A DNA stretch of 64,000 nt. Source: Oscillospiraceae bacterium. Lineage in GTDB: Bacteria > Bacillota > Clostridia > Saccharofermentanales > Saccharofermentanaceae. Both the position numbers and the translations under genes were made by a program. The notes under the pieces were generated by a model. It did not search any database, was not told the origin of the DNA, and was given only the letters and a program-made list of their open reading frames with translations. Shown one piece after another: positions 52,952-61,722 of this stretch (position 1 is the first letter of the stretch; every line of letters begins with the position of its first letter). The DNA is taken from contig CACWXL010000018.1 in NCBI GenBank assembly GCA_902764825.1, positions 1-64,000 on the forward strand. Direction: 5' to 3'.

Positions 52952-53536
52952 TTAAGTTTTAAGCATAAACAGCCCGTGATGATTGCAGTAAGAATATATT
53001 TTCCTAATGCGGTTTTTCCTGAATCTCGTCTCACAAGGTCCTTCCGGATAGAACTTAACTAGCTGCACGCCCTGGTCTGAAACAGCCGCAAGAAATGAGA
53101 TGTAGTGGTCCTTTGTCATCGGATGATCAACAGTCACATAGTATTCGTCTTCGATCGTCTCCACATTTATCCTGTGCTCATCATCACACTCTTCCGCATC
53201 CAATGGCGGCAGGGTTATTCCGCAGCAGCTGATAACCGCTTCGCCCGTTGCATGAATTACATTTCCGCACACGGGACAAACATAAAATCTTCCTCTGAGC
53301 ATATTTGAAGAACGGTTGCAGTTTTTGATGTCCTCACCCGAGAGCAGCTCTATCACAGAGATTCCCAGAGCCTTTGCGAGAGGCTCTATAAGGCTTACAT
53401 CAGGAAAGCCCTGTCCTGTCTCCCATTTGCTAACAGCCTTGCTGCTGACATATACTTTTTCCGCAAGTTCTTCCTGCGTCATGTTCTTGTTTTCGCGGAG
53501 CTTTCTGATCACCGCTCCGGTTACATATTTATCCAT
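52952..53536 (-). CDS. XRE-type regulator fused to a desulfoferrodoxin-like (superoxide reductase) domain
   Basis: 194 residues. Residues 7-65 are an XRE helix-turn-helix (LRENKNMTQEELAEKVYVSSKAVSKWE). Residues 84-194 match desulfoferrodoxin: centre I Cys87, Cys90, Cys104, Cys105 (CPVC...CC), and centre II His121, His138 and His144 (HPMTKDH) plus Cys184 and His187 (CNHHGLF). Spacings H138-H144 and C184-H187 equal those of known enzymes. The Lys of the usual EKH loop is Glu120 here, which could favour sensing over turnover. It is most likely an oxidative-stress or redox-responsive DNA-binding protein. GGAGG precedes the ATG. Confidence 0.88.
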   Translation of the reverse strand: MDKYVTGAVIRKLRENKNMTQEELAEKVYVSSKAVSKWETGQGFPDVSLIEPLAKALGISVIELLSGEDIKNCNRSSNMLRGRFYVCPVCGNVIHATGEAVISCCGITLPPLDAEECDDEHRINVETIEDEYYVTVDHPMTKDHYISFLAAVSDQGVQLVKFYPEGPCETRFRKNRIRKIYSYCNHHGLFMLKT

Positions 53537-53591
53537 GACCTACCGCCTCCTTTACGCTAACAAAATAACACAGCGCGAAATACATTGTTAC

Positions 53592-53624
53592 CCACGCTCC
53601 GTGGAGTCTTTTTGGTGCTATAAT
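53592..53624 (+). promoter_or_regulatory. Extended -10 promoter giving a near-leaderless mRNA
   Basis: TGCTATAAT (-10 hexamer 53619-53624 with the TG extension) lies only eight bases before ATG 53633, so transcription should begin at or just before the start codon. A CCACG-CTC-CGTGG palindrome (53592-53604) sits at the -35 and may be an operator. Confidence 0.6.
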
Positions 53625-53632
53625 GCGTATCT

Positions 53633-54523
53633 ATGGGAAAAACAAGAAATTACACGGGCGACATCCTGATAATAATCGCGGGGCTTTTCTGGGGCAGCAT
53701 GGGCATCTTCGTGCGCCATTTGAACGACCTCGGTTTTTCATCCATCCAGGTGGCATGCTTAAGACTGGTCACGGCAGGGATCCTTTTCGCGCTCATACTG
53801 CTCATAAAAGATCCCAAAGGCTTTAAGCTCAGCCCCAAAGACATCCCGCTGTTCCTGGCTCTTGGTCTTGTGAGCATCCTGTTCTTTACATGCTGCTACT
53901 TCACCGCGATCCGATTGATGACGATGTCCACCGCGGCAATCCTTCTTTACACTTCTCCGATCTGGGTAATGATCCTCGCGATTATTTTCCTTAAGGAGAA
54001 ATTCTCTATTCAAAAACTGATCGCGCTCGTGCTCGCATTTGCAGGCTGCGTTCTCGTATCCGGCTTCGGCGGCAAAGTAACAGTTGTCGGCATTCTCGTA
54101 GGCTTGGGGTCCGGTCTTGGCTACGGACTTTACAGCATCTTCGGAACATTTGCGCTGAAGAAATATTCGCCTTATACGGTCACCTGCTATACGTTCCTGA
54201 TCGCAGGTTTAGGATCGATATTCGTTGCCAACCCTGCCGACATGCTCTCGAAAATCTCCGCCGTCGATAACAAGCTTTCCCTCTTCGGATTCGTGCTCTT
54301 AACGGCAGTCGTTACCGCAGTCATTCCGTTCCTTCTCTACACATTAGGTCTTAACAAGACTACCGCCGGAAGAGCTGCAGTGCTTGCGACAGTTGAGCCT
54401 GCGGCGGCAACGCTTTTCGGGTTCTTCGTAATGGGAGAAAAGGTCGGGATCATCGCTGTTGTCGGAATACTTCTGGTTTTCGCGGCGATCGTAATACTCA
54501 GCTTAAAAACGAAAGCTGCCTGA
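53633..54523 (+). CDS. EamA/DMT-family transporter
   Basis: 296 residues, ten membrane helices arranged as two EamA repeats (IIAGLFWGSMGIFVRHL... and LVGLGSGLGYGLYSIFG...), the second ending TTAGRAAVLATVEPAAATLFGF, the classic EamA motif. It is a probable metabolite or amino-acid exporter. No ribosome site precedes the ATG. Confidence 0.88.
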   Translation: MGKTRNYTGDILIIIAGLFWGSMGIFVRHLNDLGFSSIQVACLRLVTAGILFALILLIKDPKGFKLSPKDIPLFLALGLVSILFFTCCYFTAIRLMTMSTAAILLYTSPIWVMILAIIFLKEKFSIQKLIALVLAFAGCVLVSGFGGKVTVVGILVGLGSGLGYGLYSIFGTFALKKYSPYTVTCYTFLIAGLGSIFVANPADMLSKISAVDNKLSLFGFVLLTAVVTAVIPFLLYTLGLNKTTAGRAAVLATVEPAAATLFGFFVMGEKVGIIAVVGILLVFAAIVILSLKTKAA

Positions 54524-54549
54524 CAGTCACCCTTCCAAGCGGGCACTCT

Positions 54550-56196
54550 TTAAGGCTTGAAATCTACTCTTGCACAAAACTCGTCTGGCTCTGATGAGAG
54601 CTCAAGCTTATAACCTAGCATCGAAAGGTTGTTGTCTGCAATAGCCAATCCCAATCCGGCACCTTTATTCCCTCTGGAATCATCACCTTTGACAAAAGGT
54701 CTTTTGAGCGAATCAGCGTCATCGTATGACTTGTCAGATTTATTAGTTATCGTAAGTGCTTCCCGGCTGATGAATATATCTACAACACTTCCTTTTTTAC
54801 CATGTCTGTCACAATTCGAAAGGAGATTCATTATCACCTGAGTAAAGATCTTTTTGTCTGTCGTAAGGATAACATCTTCACCTTCTATCTCTGCTTTAAT
54901 GCCGGGAAACTCTTTCAGGCTTTCGGTAACCAATTCCTTTACGCTTAATTCTTCTTTAGTAAGGTTTATCTGTCCGGACTCGCTTCGTGAAAGAAGCAGG
55001 ATATCTCCGATCATGTGATCCATAGCCACAACCTTCTCGCTGAGGTTTTTTGTGTATTCAACAACTTTATCCGGCTCTTTCGACGATTCCTCAAGATTCT
55101 CAAGATAAAACATCATCGCTGATAAAGGGGTCTTAAGATCATGTGCCATAGCTTCTGTTGTCTTGATCCGGTACTCGAAGATCTTCCAGACCGTTTTATC
55201 TCTCTGATATTTAACAACCGAGAGAATGAGCGCCATTATTACCGCAAATATTATGGCGATTATAGGAATCGCTATCGATGATGCCGGCGCGAGTTCAAAG
55301 AGAGACATTCCCTTTATGGGACTGAATCCGATTGCTAAGGGATATTTTTTATTGCCGTTGTTAAACTCATTCAGTTCGATTGTGCGCGGAAAATTCTTTT
55401 CATCCGGATCGAGCACATCATATTCAGATATATCTTTTGATGACAGATCCGAATCCATTCTGTAGTTAACAGAATAATAATGCAGCCAGTAATTGTCACC
55501 GGCACCATAAAACTCAAACCCTTTTGTATCAACAGGGGTGCAGTCCACTTCATATGTTTTGCCGTGGAAACTGATCTCAACTATACCGGGAATAAAGGTG
55601 TGCTTTTCGCGATTGACATACAGGGTTCTTGGCTGGTAATTGACCTCGGGATCAATGATTCCCATATAACAGCCAAGTTTTATAAGCGGATCATATGCAT
55701 ATTTTTCAATATTCGAACTTATTCTCTTAAAACTAATCTTCCCATCCATATATTTATCTATCGGGTCAAAATATGAAATGTCTTCAATGAAGAAGATATC
55801 TTGATGCTCTTTGCCCTCGGCCGGAAGAATGATATATGCAGTATCTTTATCGGAAGCGAATTTCAGATCTCTTATTTGAGCTTCAACATAGTTGTAATCG
55901 ACCGACTGATATATGGACAGCCGAATTTTGAAAAGATCCTGCTGAAATAAATAATCTTCGCTTTCCGGATCTGTTTCATATAATACCTTTGCCTCTTCCA
56001 GCACTCTATTCCTGTAGAGCTTATTTGTCTGACATCTTTGGTCCCATATGTAGTTGTCCAACTCCAATATAGTAATCAATGCTATTACTGAAAAAACACC
56101 TAACCAGATGAGAAACCTCTTTATAAAGATCTTCCCGAATCTCGGTTCGATAATAGATCCTTTTATACTCTTGCCTCTTCGAATGCCGCTGATCAT
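54550..56196 (-). CDS. Membrane sensor histidine kinase
   Basis: 548 residues: one N-terminal membrane helix (~28-46), a long external sensor region, a second helix (~310-332), then dimerisation and phosphoacceptor motif AMAHDLKTPLSAMMFYL (His near residue 350), N box NLLSNCDRHGK and G boxes in DDSRGNKGAGLGLAIADN. It autophosphorylates and passes phosphate to the overlapping response regulator. Signal unknown. The first ATG overlaps the regulator stop by four bases. Confidence 0.93.
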   Translation of the reverse strand: MISGIRRGKSIKGSIIEPRFGKIFIKRFLIWLGVFSVIALITILELDNYIWDQRCQTNKLYRNRVLEEAKVLYETDPESEDYLFQQDLFKIRLSIYQSVDYNYVEAQIRDLKFASDKDTAYIILPAEGKEHQDIFFIEDISYFDPIDKYMDGKISFKRISSNIEKYAYDPLIKLGCYMGIIDPEVNYQPRTLYVNREKHTFIPGIVEISFHGKTYEVDCTPVDTKGFEFYGAGDNYWLHYYSVNYRMDSDLSSKDISEYDVLDPDEKNFPRTIELNEFNNGNKKYPLAIGFSPIKGMSLFELAPASSIAIPIIAIIFAVIMALILSVVKYQRDKTVWKIFEYRIKTTEAMAHDLKTPLSAMMFYLENLEESSKEPDKVVEYTKNLSEKVVAMDHMIGDILLLSRSESGQINLTKEELSVKELVTESLKEFPGIKAEIEGEDVILTTDKKIFTQVIMNLLSNCDRHGKKGSVVDIFISREALTITNKSDKSYDDADSLKRPFVKGDDSRGNKGAGLGLAIADNNLSMLGYKLELSSEPDEFCARVDFKP

Positions 56197-56861
56197 GAGA
56201 TTTTGTAACCTCCCCCGATTACAGTCTTGATCGCTCCTCCATAGCTTCCCAGACTCTTTCTGAGCTTCTTGATCTGACTGTCAACAACACGGTCAGTGCC
56301 ATCAAAGCCGACGCCCCACACCATGTCTAAAAGTCTGTTCCTATCGAGAACGATACCTTTGTTCTCCATTAAAACCTTGAGGAGGAAATATTCTTTGGGT
56401 GCAAGTTTAACCTCGTTTCCGCCGGCTTCAACGTCCATACGGAGCGGATATAATCTGATGTCACCGCACTCGATAACAACTTCTCTTGTCAGCTCTGCCT
56501 CCGTCCTGCTCAGAAGTGCCAGACACTTGGCATACAAGACCTTGGGCGAAAACGGTTTGACCATATATTCGTCAGCTCCGATCTCATAACCTTTAAGGAT
56601 GTTGTCTTCATTTCCGAGTGCCGTCAGGAATACTATCGGACATCTGCTCTTGTTACGGAGTGCTTTGCATATTTCAAATCCGTTTGGTCCGGGAAGCATG
56701 ATATCCAGTATCGCTATATCGAAATCTTTTTCGTCTATGAGTCTCATAGCACCGGTGCCGTCCGTTGCAGTGTAAACGTCAAAAGAACCCTTGTTCCTGA
56801 AATAACCGGCAACAAGCGCAAGCAGCTCTTCATTATCTTCAACGACTAAGATCCTGACCAT
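56193..56861 (-). CDS. OmpR/PhoB-type response regulator
   Basis: 222 residues: receiver domain (RILVVEDNEELLALV, phosphorylated Asp in DIAILDIMLPGPNGFE, Lys in EYMVKPFSP) and a winged-helix trans-activation domain (DRVVDSQIKKLRKSLGSYG). It is first in the two-gene unit with the kinase. Confidence 0.94.
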   Translation of the reverse strand: MVRILVVEDNEELLALVAGYFRNKGSFDVYTATDGTGAMRLIDEKDFDIAILDIMLPGPNGFEICKALRNKSRCPIVFLTALGNEDNILKGYEIGADEYMVKPFSPKVLYAKCLALLSRTEAELTREVVIECGDIRLYPLRMDVEAGGNEVKLAPKEYFLLKVLMENKGIVLDRNRLLDMVWGVGFDGTDRVVDSQIKKLRKSLGSYGGAIKTVIGGGYKIS

Positions 56862-56984
56862 CTGAATTCCCTCCTTGAGGAAATACTACATTACACATGT
56901 GACCGTTATATGACCAAAATCAGATTTCATCCGGTGAGATCAGAAAACTGACAGCATCAAAAGCCTGCATCTGGTTCATATCCC

Positions 56985-57743
56985 TTAGTCGTTTAATGCA
57001 GCACTTAAACTGCTGGTTGTGCCTCTGGGACCCCTTATCGCAAAGATCTTAAACTCGTCATTAAGTCTTTCAAAAGTAAACTCATCAGGCTCATACTGCT
57101 TTAAGAGCTTTATCTTCATGAGCGCCGTGATCGTGAGATTCTTGTCAGAATAATCGTAAGGAATGTCGGTCTCCAGAACCCTGCATTTATAGAGGATCGC
57201 GGATACGGGTGCGCCGACATAGAGGAATACCGTGTCGCCGCGCAAGATGCCGCGCCCCTGCTTCCAGTCGATGGTATCGGATGCTTTAAAAGCTGCGATA
57301 ACATCGTAGTACTTAGGGTTTGAAGGGATTATCCACTCTTTGGCTTCGCGCATGACAACCTTGGCTTTGCGCCTTCTCGGAGCCGTCGCTTCGAAGCTCG
57401 CGTCTATGAGATCGTAAACATTCTTCTCCGGAACGTCGCCATTCAGGCGCACGGTTATCCAGTGAAGCTTATTCATGTGATAGGCAGGGATTATGCCCTT
57501 CTGCTTTACGAGAAGATCGTGGAATACGGGATCGTCGATCTTCAGGTTGATGCAGGGGATAACGTCGTCTGACTCAAGACCGACCTTGCTTCCTCCGACA
57601 TCCATGACGAGCGCGAACCATTTGCGGTTCTCCTTCTGTCTGAAGACCGCGCCGGTATTGTCCTCCCACGGGTATTCGGGCGATACCAGATATTTCTCAT
57701 TGATGTAATCGAAAACTTTATTCTTCAGAGACTTGTTCTTCAT
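56985..57743 (-). CDS. MmcQ/YjbR protein fused to an EVE/PUA-like domain
   Basis: 252 residues from ATG 57743. Residues ~1-115 are MmcQ/YjbR-like (FDYINEKYLVSPEYPW, MDVGGSKVGLES, GIIPAYHMNKLHWITVRL). Residues ~125-252 resemble the EVE/PUA fold: WIIPSNPKYYDVIAAFK, TIDWKQGRGILRGDTVFLYV and the AILYKCRVLETDIP strand. EVE/PUA domains bind modified bases, while MmcQ is DNA-binding-like; the combined role is unknown. Start 57758 (GTG) is possible but its ribosome site would be too close. Confidence 0.75.
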   Translation of the reverse strand: MKNKSLKNKVFDYINEKYLVSPEYPWEDNTGAVFRQKENRKWFALVMDVGGSKVGLESDDVIPCINLKIDDPVFHDLLVKQKGIIPAYHMNKLHWITVRLNGDVPEKNVYDLIDASFEATAPRRRKAKVVMREAKEWIIPSNPKYYDVIAAFKASDTIDWKQGRGILRGDTVFLYVGAPVSAILYKCRVLETDIPYDYSDKNLTITALMKIKLLKQYEPDEFTFERLNDEFKIFAIRGPRGTTSSLSAALND

Positions 57744-58296
57744 TCTTCTCTCTGTCACTCCTGATTATCGAATAGACAGATGCATCGCAGACGCCCTGCA
57801 TGTTGTGGCCTGCCTGACGGAGCGTGCCTTCGTACTTCATGCCGGCCTTCTGCATGACGCGTCCGGACTTCGGATTATTGACATCATGAGTTGCCATGAG
57901 ACGGTTTATTCCTACAACATCAAAGAGATAATCTGCGACTGCCTTCAAAGCTTCGGGCATGTATCCGTTTCCCCAGCATTCTCTGGACAGGCAGTAGCCG
58001 ATGAGAGCCTCATCCGTTATCTCGCGCAGGCTTACGACGGAAATGTTTCCGATAAGCTTTCCGCTCTCCTTTAATATCATGGCCCAGTTAAAATAGTCAC
58101 CGTTCTTATACTGGGGGATCCATTCGTTGAGAACATATCTTGTAACCTCAACGCTCTCGTGCGGCGGCCAGGTCAGGAACTTTGTAACATCAGGATCGTT
58201 GCACCATCCGTAGAACATGGCTTCAGCATCCTCGATGACAAACCGTCTTAAGACAAGCCTCTCGGTCTCCAATACTCTTGTGCCTGTTTTATTCAT
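57718..58296 (-). CDS. GNAT-family N-acetyltransferase (RimJ/RimL type)
   Basis: 192 residues: ETERLVLRRFVIEDAEAMFYGWCNDPDVTKFL, IGNISVVSLREITDEALIGYCL and the acetyl-CoA loop REC-WGNGYMPEALKAV, then NPKSGRVMQKAGMKYEG. Protein or amino-acid N-acetyltransferase; substrate unknown. ATG 58296 follows GGAGAG and overlaps the neighbouring stop region; an upstream codon at 58356 lies inside that gene. It overlaps MmcQ-EVE by 26 bases. Confidence 0.9.
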   Translation of the reverse strand: MNKTGTRVLETERLVLRRFVIEDAEAMFYGWCNDPDVTKFLTWPPHESVEVTRYVLNEWIPQYKNGDYFNWAMILKESGKLIGNISVVSLREITDEALIGYCLSRECWGNGYMPEALKAVADYLFDVVGINRLMATHDVNNPKSGRVMQKAGMKYEGTLRQAGHNMQGVCDASVYSIIRSDREKNEEQVSEE

Positions 58297-58297
58297 G

Positions 58298-58741
58298 TCA
58301 TTTCTCTCCAAGCCACTGAATAAATGCCGTCTTGTCGTTAGAATTATATCCTGCATTCTGATAGAAACGGAGTGTTGATTCCCTCTTGGATCCTGTCAGA
58401 AGCATCATCTTATAGCAGTTATTGTCCATTGCGATCTTTTTCGCGTAATCGAGGCACTCTGTCGCATAACCCTTCTTGCGGTAATCCTTATGTGTCACGA
58501 CATTCTCGACGAATGCGTAAGGCCTTATACCTCTCGTGAGGTTCGGAATGATAACGCAGACACATGAGGATATGAGCCTGCCGTCCAGCTCTTTTACGAT
58601 GATGTGGTGATTAGGATCATCCATTATCTGTTCCCATGTTTTGGCAAGATGTTCGTCATGCTCCGGAATGCCTTCCTCATGAAGGTTCAGATAGAGTTCG
58701 AGCAATGCATCCAGTTCATCTTTACGGGCTTCGCGTACCAT
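58298..58741 (-). CDS. GNAT-family N-acetyltransferase
   Basis: 147 residues: MVREARKDELDALLELYLNLH, AFVENVVTHKDYRKKGYATECLDYA (acetyl-CoA RKKGYA loop) and GSKRESTLRFYQNAGY. ATG 58741 has GGAAGG upstream; the codon at 58771 is weaker. Downstream GNAT gene starts two bases later. Confidence 0.88.
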   Translation of the reverse strand: MVREARKDELDALLELYLNLHEEGIPEHDEHLAKTWEQIMDDPNHHIIVKELDGRLISSCVCVIIPNLTRGIRPYAFVENVVTHKDYRKKGYATECLDYAKKIAMDNNCYKMMLLTGSKRESTLRFYQNAGYNSNDKTAFIQWLGEK

Positions 58742-58865
58742 GATATTGCCTTCCGTTTTAGTGATAGTCACATTTTAACATTATAAGGTGCAGGATGTAT
58801 TGCTCCCGGAACTTTCTTTATACGTATCGAATCCGATGCGTTTTAAACCGGGAATTGCCCCGTAA

Positions 58866-59711
58866 TCAGGACAGAAATGCTTTCAGATGAGGCAATACCT
58901 GCAGAGCCTCTTTCCTTCCCATCTGATATGCCCTTTCGAGTTCATCAGGGTCTCTTTCCGTCCTGCCGATGCCGATGGGCTCAGGCGGCCTGATAACAAA
59001 CGCAGTACCTTTGATCTCACGTTCTTCGATCTCTTCAACCTGCCTGTTATAGACTTCGTGGCGCTTCATCATGCCTTCCGCGATCGCAGGATATTTCCTG
59101 AGTGCAAGCTTCATAAGGGATGAAGCCTTTTTCTTTACGTATCCTTTAGGCTGTGTGAGCACGATGACATTGCGGTCATATCCGATGCTCTCCATGAACT
59201 TATAGGGGATGGAATCGGCGATCCCGCCGTCCAGATAATAACTGCCTTCGATCTCAACGGGAGTGGACACGATGGGCATCGATGCCGAAGCCCTCATCCA
59301 TTTAAGATCCGGTTCGCCGCCGTCCGTGCATTTATGGTAAACACACCTGCCGGTCTTAACGTCCGTCGCGCCGATATAAAACTCCATCGGATCGTTCTTG
59401 AATGTCTCGCGGTCGAAAATATCAAGCTCATCAGGCAGTTCACGGTAGCAGAAATCCGCGCCGTAAAGGTCACCTGTCTTAATGAGCGACCTGTAGCTGC
59501 AGTATCTGGGATCTTTGCAGAATCTCTTGTTATATCTGATCGGTCTTCCGATCTGTCTTGATTTGTAATTGCACCCGAAAACAGCACCTGCCGAGATACC
59601 GCATGCACCTTCGAACCAAATATCATTTTCCATGAGGACGTCTATTACGCCGCAGGTGAACATCCCGCGCATCGCGCCGCCTTCCAATACAAGTCCTGTC
59701 CTATTACCCAC
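58866..59711 (-). CDS. Patatin-like phospholipase
   Basis: 281 residues with the patatin oxyanion loop GGAMRGMFTCGV, nucleophile elbow GISAG (Ser42 region) and catalytic Asp in LDGGIAD. A lipid acyl hydrolase acting probably at the cytoplasmic face. It starts at GTG 59711, after GGGGAAA. It sits 14 bases downstream of the methyltransferase gene. Confidence 0.9.
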   Translation of the reverse strand: MGNRTGLVLEGGAMRGMFTCGVIDVLMENDIWFEGACGISAGAVFGCNYKSRQIGRPIRYNKRFCKDPRYCSYRSLIKTGDLYGADFCYRELPDELDIFDRETFKNDPMEFYIGATDVKTGRCVYHKCTDGGEPDLKWMRASASMPIVSTPVEIEGSYYLDGGIADSIPYKFMESIGYDRNVIVLTQPKGYVKKKASSLMKLALRKYPAIAEGMMKRHEVYNRQVEEIEEREIKGTAFVIRPPEPIGIGRTERDPDELERAYQMGRKEALQVLPHLKAFLS

Positions 59712-59725
59712 TTAAGTTTCCCCGT

Positions 59726-60349
59726 TTATGCTTTTATAAAATCGATCCGCTGAAGAGCTTTGCCGTTCGGGAGCGGATCTGATACGTTCAGTATTTTACT
59801 ATAACCGATCTTCTCCATTGAAGAGATGAGCGCATTTTCCTCCATCTGGCAGTGAACCTCGTCGAGCCTGTCAAAGGCATGCAGATAAGGCGAATCCGAC
59901 ACCCACTGCGCCTCATCGGTATTGATCTGGATCACGCATGAAACATACCCGGGACCGATCTTCTTTACCGCATTCTGAAAAGCCTCATAACCGATATATT
60001 CGATCAGGAGATTTGCGATGACGAGGTCTGCGGAAGGAAGCTTTTCCGGCTCCTTGATCAGATCGATGCAAAGGCACTCCAATATGCCTGCAAGATCCTT
60101 ATAACGCTCTTCCACGGTCTTCAGATATCCTTCGTTGATATCGACGCCGTAGACTTTTTCGAGCCTGACGGATCTGACATGTTCAAGACCGTTGCCCCCT
60201 GCAATTCCAAGTACCATCGCGGTCTTTACCGGATAGTCGGAAAACTGCTTCTCCATGATGGAATTCATGGCCTGAAGCTGCTTAACGGAATCCAGGCTCA
60301 TGTGATTCTCATAATCACTCAAAGATATCTCTTCCCAAGGGTTGCTCAT
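59726..60349 (-). CDS. SAM-dependent methyltransferase-like protein
   Basis: 207 residues. The segment MVLGIAGGNGLEHVRSV is a variant SAM-binding motif I (GIAGGNG), followed by KVYGVDINEGYL (acidic loop) and SADLVIANLLIEYIGY. Substrate unknown. Overlaps the upstream GNAT gene by four bases (ATGA). Confidence 0.8.
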   Translation of the reverse strand: MSNPWEEISLSDYENHMSLDSVKQLQAMNSIMEKQFSDYPVKTAMVLGIAGGNGLEHVRSVRLEKVYGVDINEGYLKTVEERYKDLAGILECLCIDLIKEPEKLPSADLVIANLLIEYIGYEAFQNAVKKIGPGYVSCVIQINTDEAQWVSDSPYLHAFDRLDEVHCQMEENALISSMEKIGYSKILNVSDPLPNGKALQRIDFIKA

Positions 60350-60861
60350 AAGTCTTCACGCCTTATTACGGACACGTGTGTAATGCCGTTGGCTTCGTCC
60401 GGATATTCCTTGCAAAAGTGCATGCCGATGGATTCCGCGGTCTTAAAAGAACCTTCGTTAGTGTATTTGCAGTAAGAATAGATCGCAGGATATTCCGTGT
60501 TCTTAAAAGCCCAGTCGCGCACAGCGGCAGCGGCTTCCTTTGCGTAGCCTTTGCGCTGCTGATCGCGTCTTATGTGATAGCCGATCTCAGGGAGCATCTC
60601 GCCTTCGATATTCTGCAGAGTAAGGCCGCAGTCACCGATCATCTCACCGGTCTCCTTAAGGCATACGGCCCAGAGTCCGAAGCCGTTATCCTTATAACGG
60701 TTCATGTTGCGCTCTATCCAGCCTCTTACCCTCTCCTCATCGAATATATAAGGATAGTGCTGCATGATCTCGCGATCTGACAAAACGGCATAGAGAGCAT
60801 CGAAGTCATCCATGCTCATCTCGCGAAGATATAGTCTTTCTGTCTCAAGTATCTTTTTCAT
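60346..60861 (-). CDS. GNAT-family N-acetyltransferase
   Basis: 171 residues: ETERLYLREMSMDDFDALYAVL, GDCGLTLQNIEGEMLPEIGYHI, RRDQQRKGYAKEAAAAV and a C-terminal NEGSFKTAESIGMHF. ATG 60861 with GGGAGG upstream; codon 60927 lacks a site. Heads the three-gene unit with the methyltransferase and patatin genes. Confidence 0.9.
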   Translation of the reverse strand: MKKILETERLYLREMSMDDFDALYAVLSDREIMQHYPYIFDEERVRGWIERNMNRYKDNGFGLWAVCLKETGEMIGDCGLTLQNIEGEMLPEIGYHIRRDQQRKGYAKEAAAAVRDWAFKNTEYPAIYSYCKYTNEGSFKTAESIGMHFCKEYPDEANGITHVSVIRREDL

Positions 60862-60993
60862 ATATGCCTCCCAAAGATAATAGCATGATATTTTAACACG
60901 GCCGTTTTGTTTTTCCGTAAAAACCATAAGTTATTTCAGGTTGATTTTAAGATGCCCCCTTATACTCCGCTTAAGAAAACGGAGGAAAACATC

Positions 60994-61722
60994 ATGGATT
61001 ACCAGAATACATTCAAGCGTTATGAGATCAAATTCATCCTGACTTCCGCTGAGAGGAAGCGTCTCATGAACGTTATGGACGGAATAATGAAGATCGACAA
61101 CTACGGTCATACGACCATCAGGAATATCTATTTCGATACAGATAATTACCGCCTGATAAGGACATCGCTCGATAAGCCCGTTTACAAAGAAAAACTCAGG
61201 GTAAGGAGCTATCAGCGAGTCACGGGAGAAGACCCGGTCTTCGTGGAGCTGAAGAAGAAATACGATTCCGTCGTCTACAAAAGAAGGATCGCCATGCCGG
61301 AGAACATCGCTTCAGGATGGCTCGAAGACGGCCTGCCTGCTCCATTTGATTCGCAGATAGCAAGAGAGATCGGATACTTCATAGATTTCTATCAGGGAAT
61401 AAGTCCTAAGGTCTTTCTGTCCTACGAACGCGAGGCGTTCTATCCGGAAGACGGGAGCGATATAAGGATCACGCTGGATTCGAACATAATAGCCAGAGAC
61501 TACGATCTGTCTTTGCAAAAGGGCGTATACGGCGGAAACATCCTGGACATGGATCTCTCCATCCTCGAAGTGAAAGTATCGGAAACAATGCCGATGTGGC
61601 TTATCAGGTTCTTACGCGAAAACAACATCGCAAAGACTTCATTCTCAAAATACGGAATGTTCTATGTAAATACCGTGATGGGAAAACAAAAAGAAAAAAC
61701 AGGAGGACTTCTTTATGCTTGA
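60994..61722 (+). CDS. VTC-domain polyphosphate polymerase-like protein
   Basis: 242 residues of the VTC/CYTH-like tunnel fold: FKRYEIKFILTSAERKRL, TIRNIYFDTDNYRL, KEKLRVRSYQRV, FVELKKKYDSVVYKRR and LEVKVSETMPMWL, with the basic and acidic residues that line the polyphosphate tunnel. ATG 60994 follows GGAGG; codon 60907 is upstream of it. It overlaps the membrane protein gene by eight bases. In other bacteria VTC, DUF4956 and secreted carbohydrate-binding or CotH genes group together. Confidence 0.88.
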   Translation: MDYQNTFKRYEIKFILTSAERKRLMNVMDGIMKIDNYGHTTIRNIYFDTDNYRLIRTSLDKPVYKEKLRVRSYQRVTGEDPVFVELKKKYDSVVYKRRIAMPENIASGWLEDGLPAPFDSQIAREIGYFIDFYQGISPKVFLSYEREAFYPEDGSDIRITLDSNIIARDYDLSLQKGVYGGNILDMDLSILEVKVSETMPMWLIRFLRENNIAKTSFSKYGMFYVNTVMGKQKEKTGGLLYA

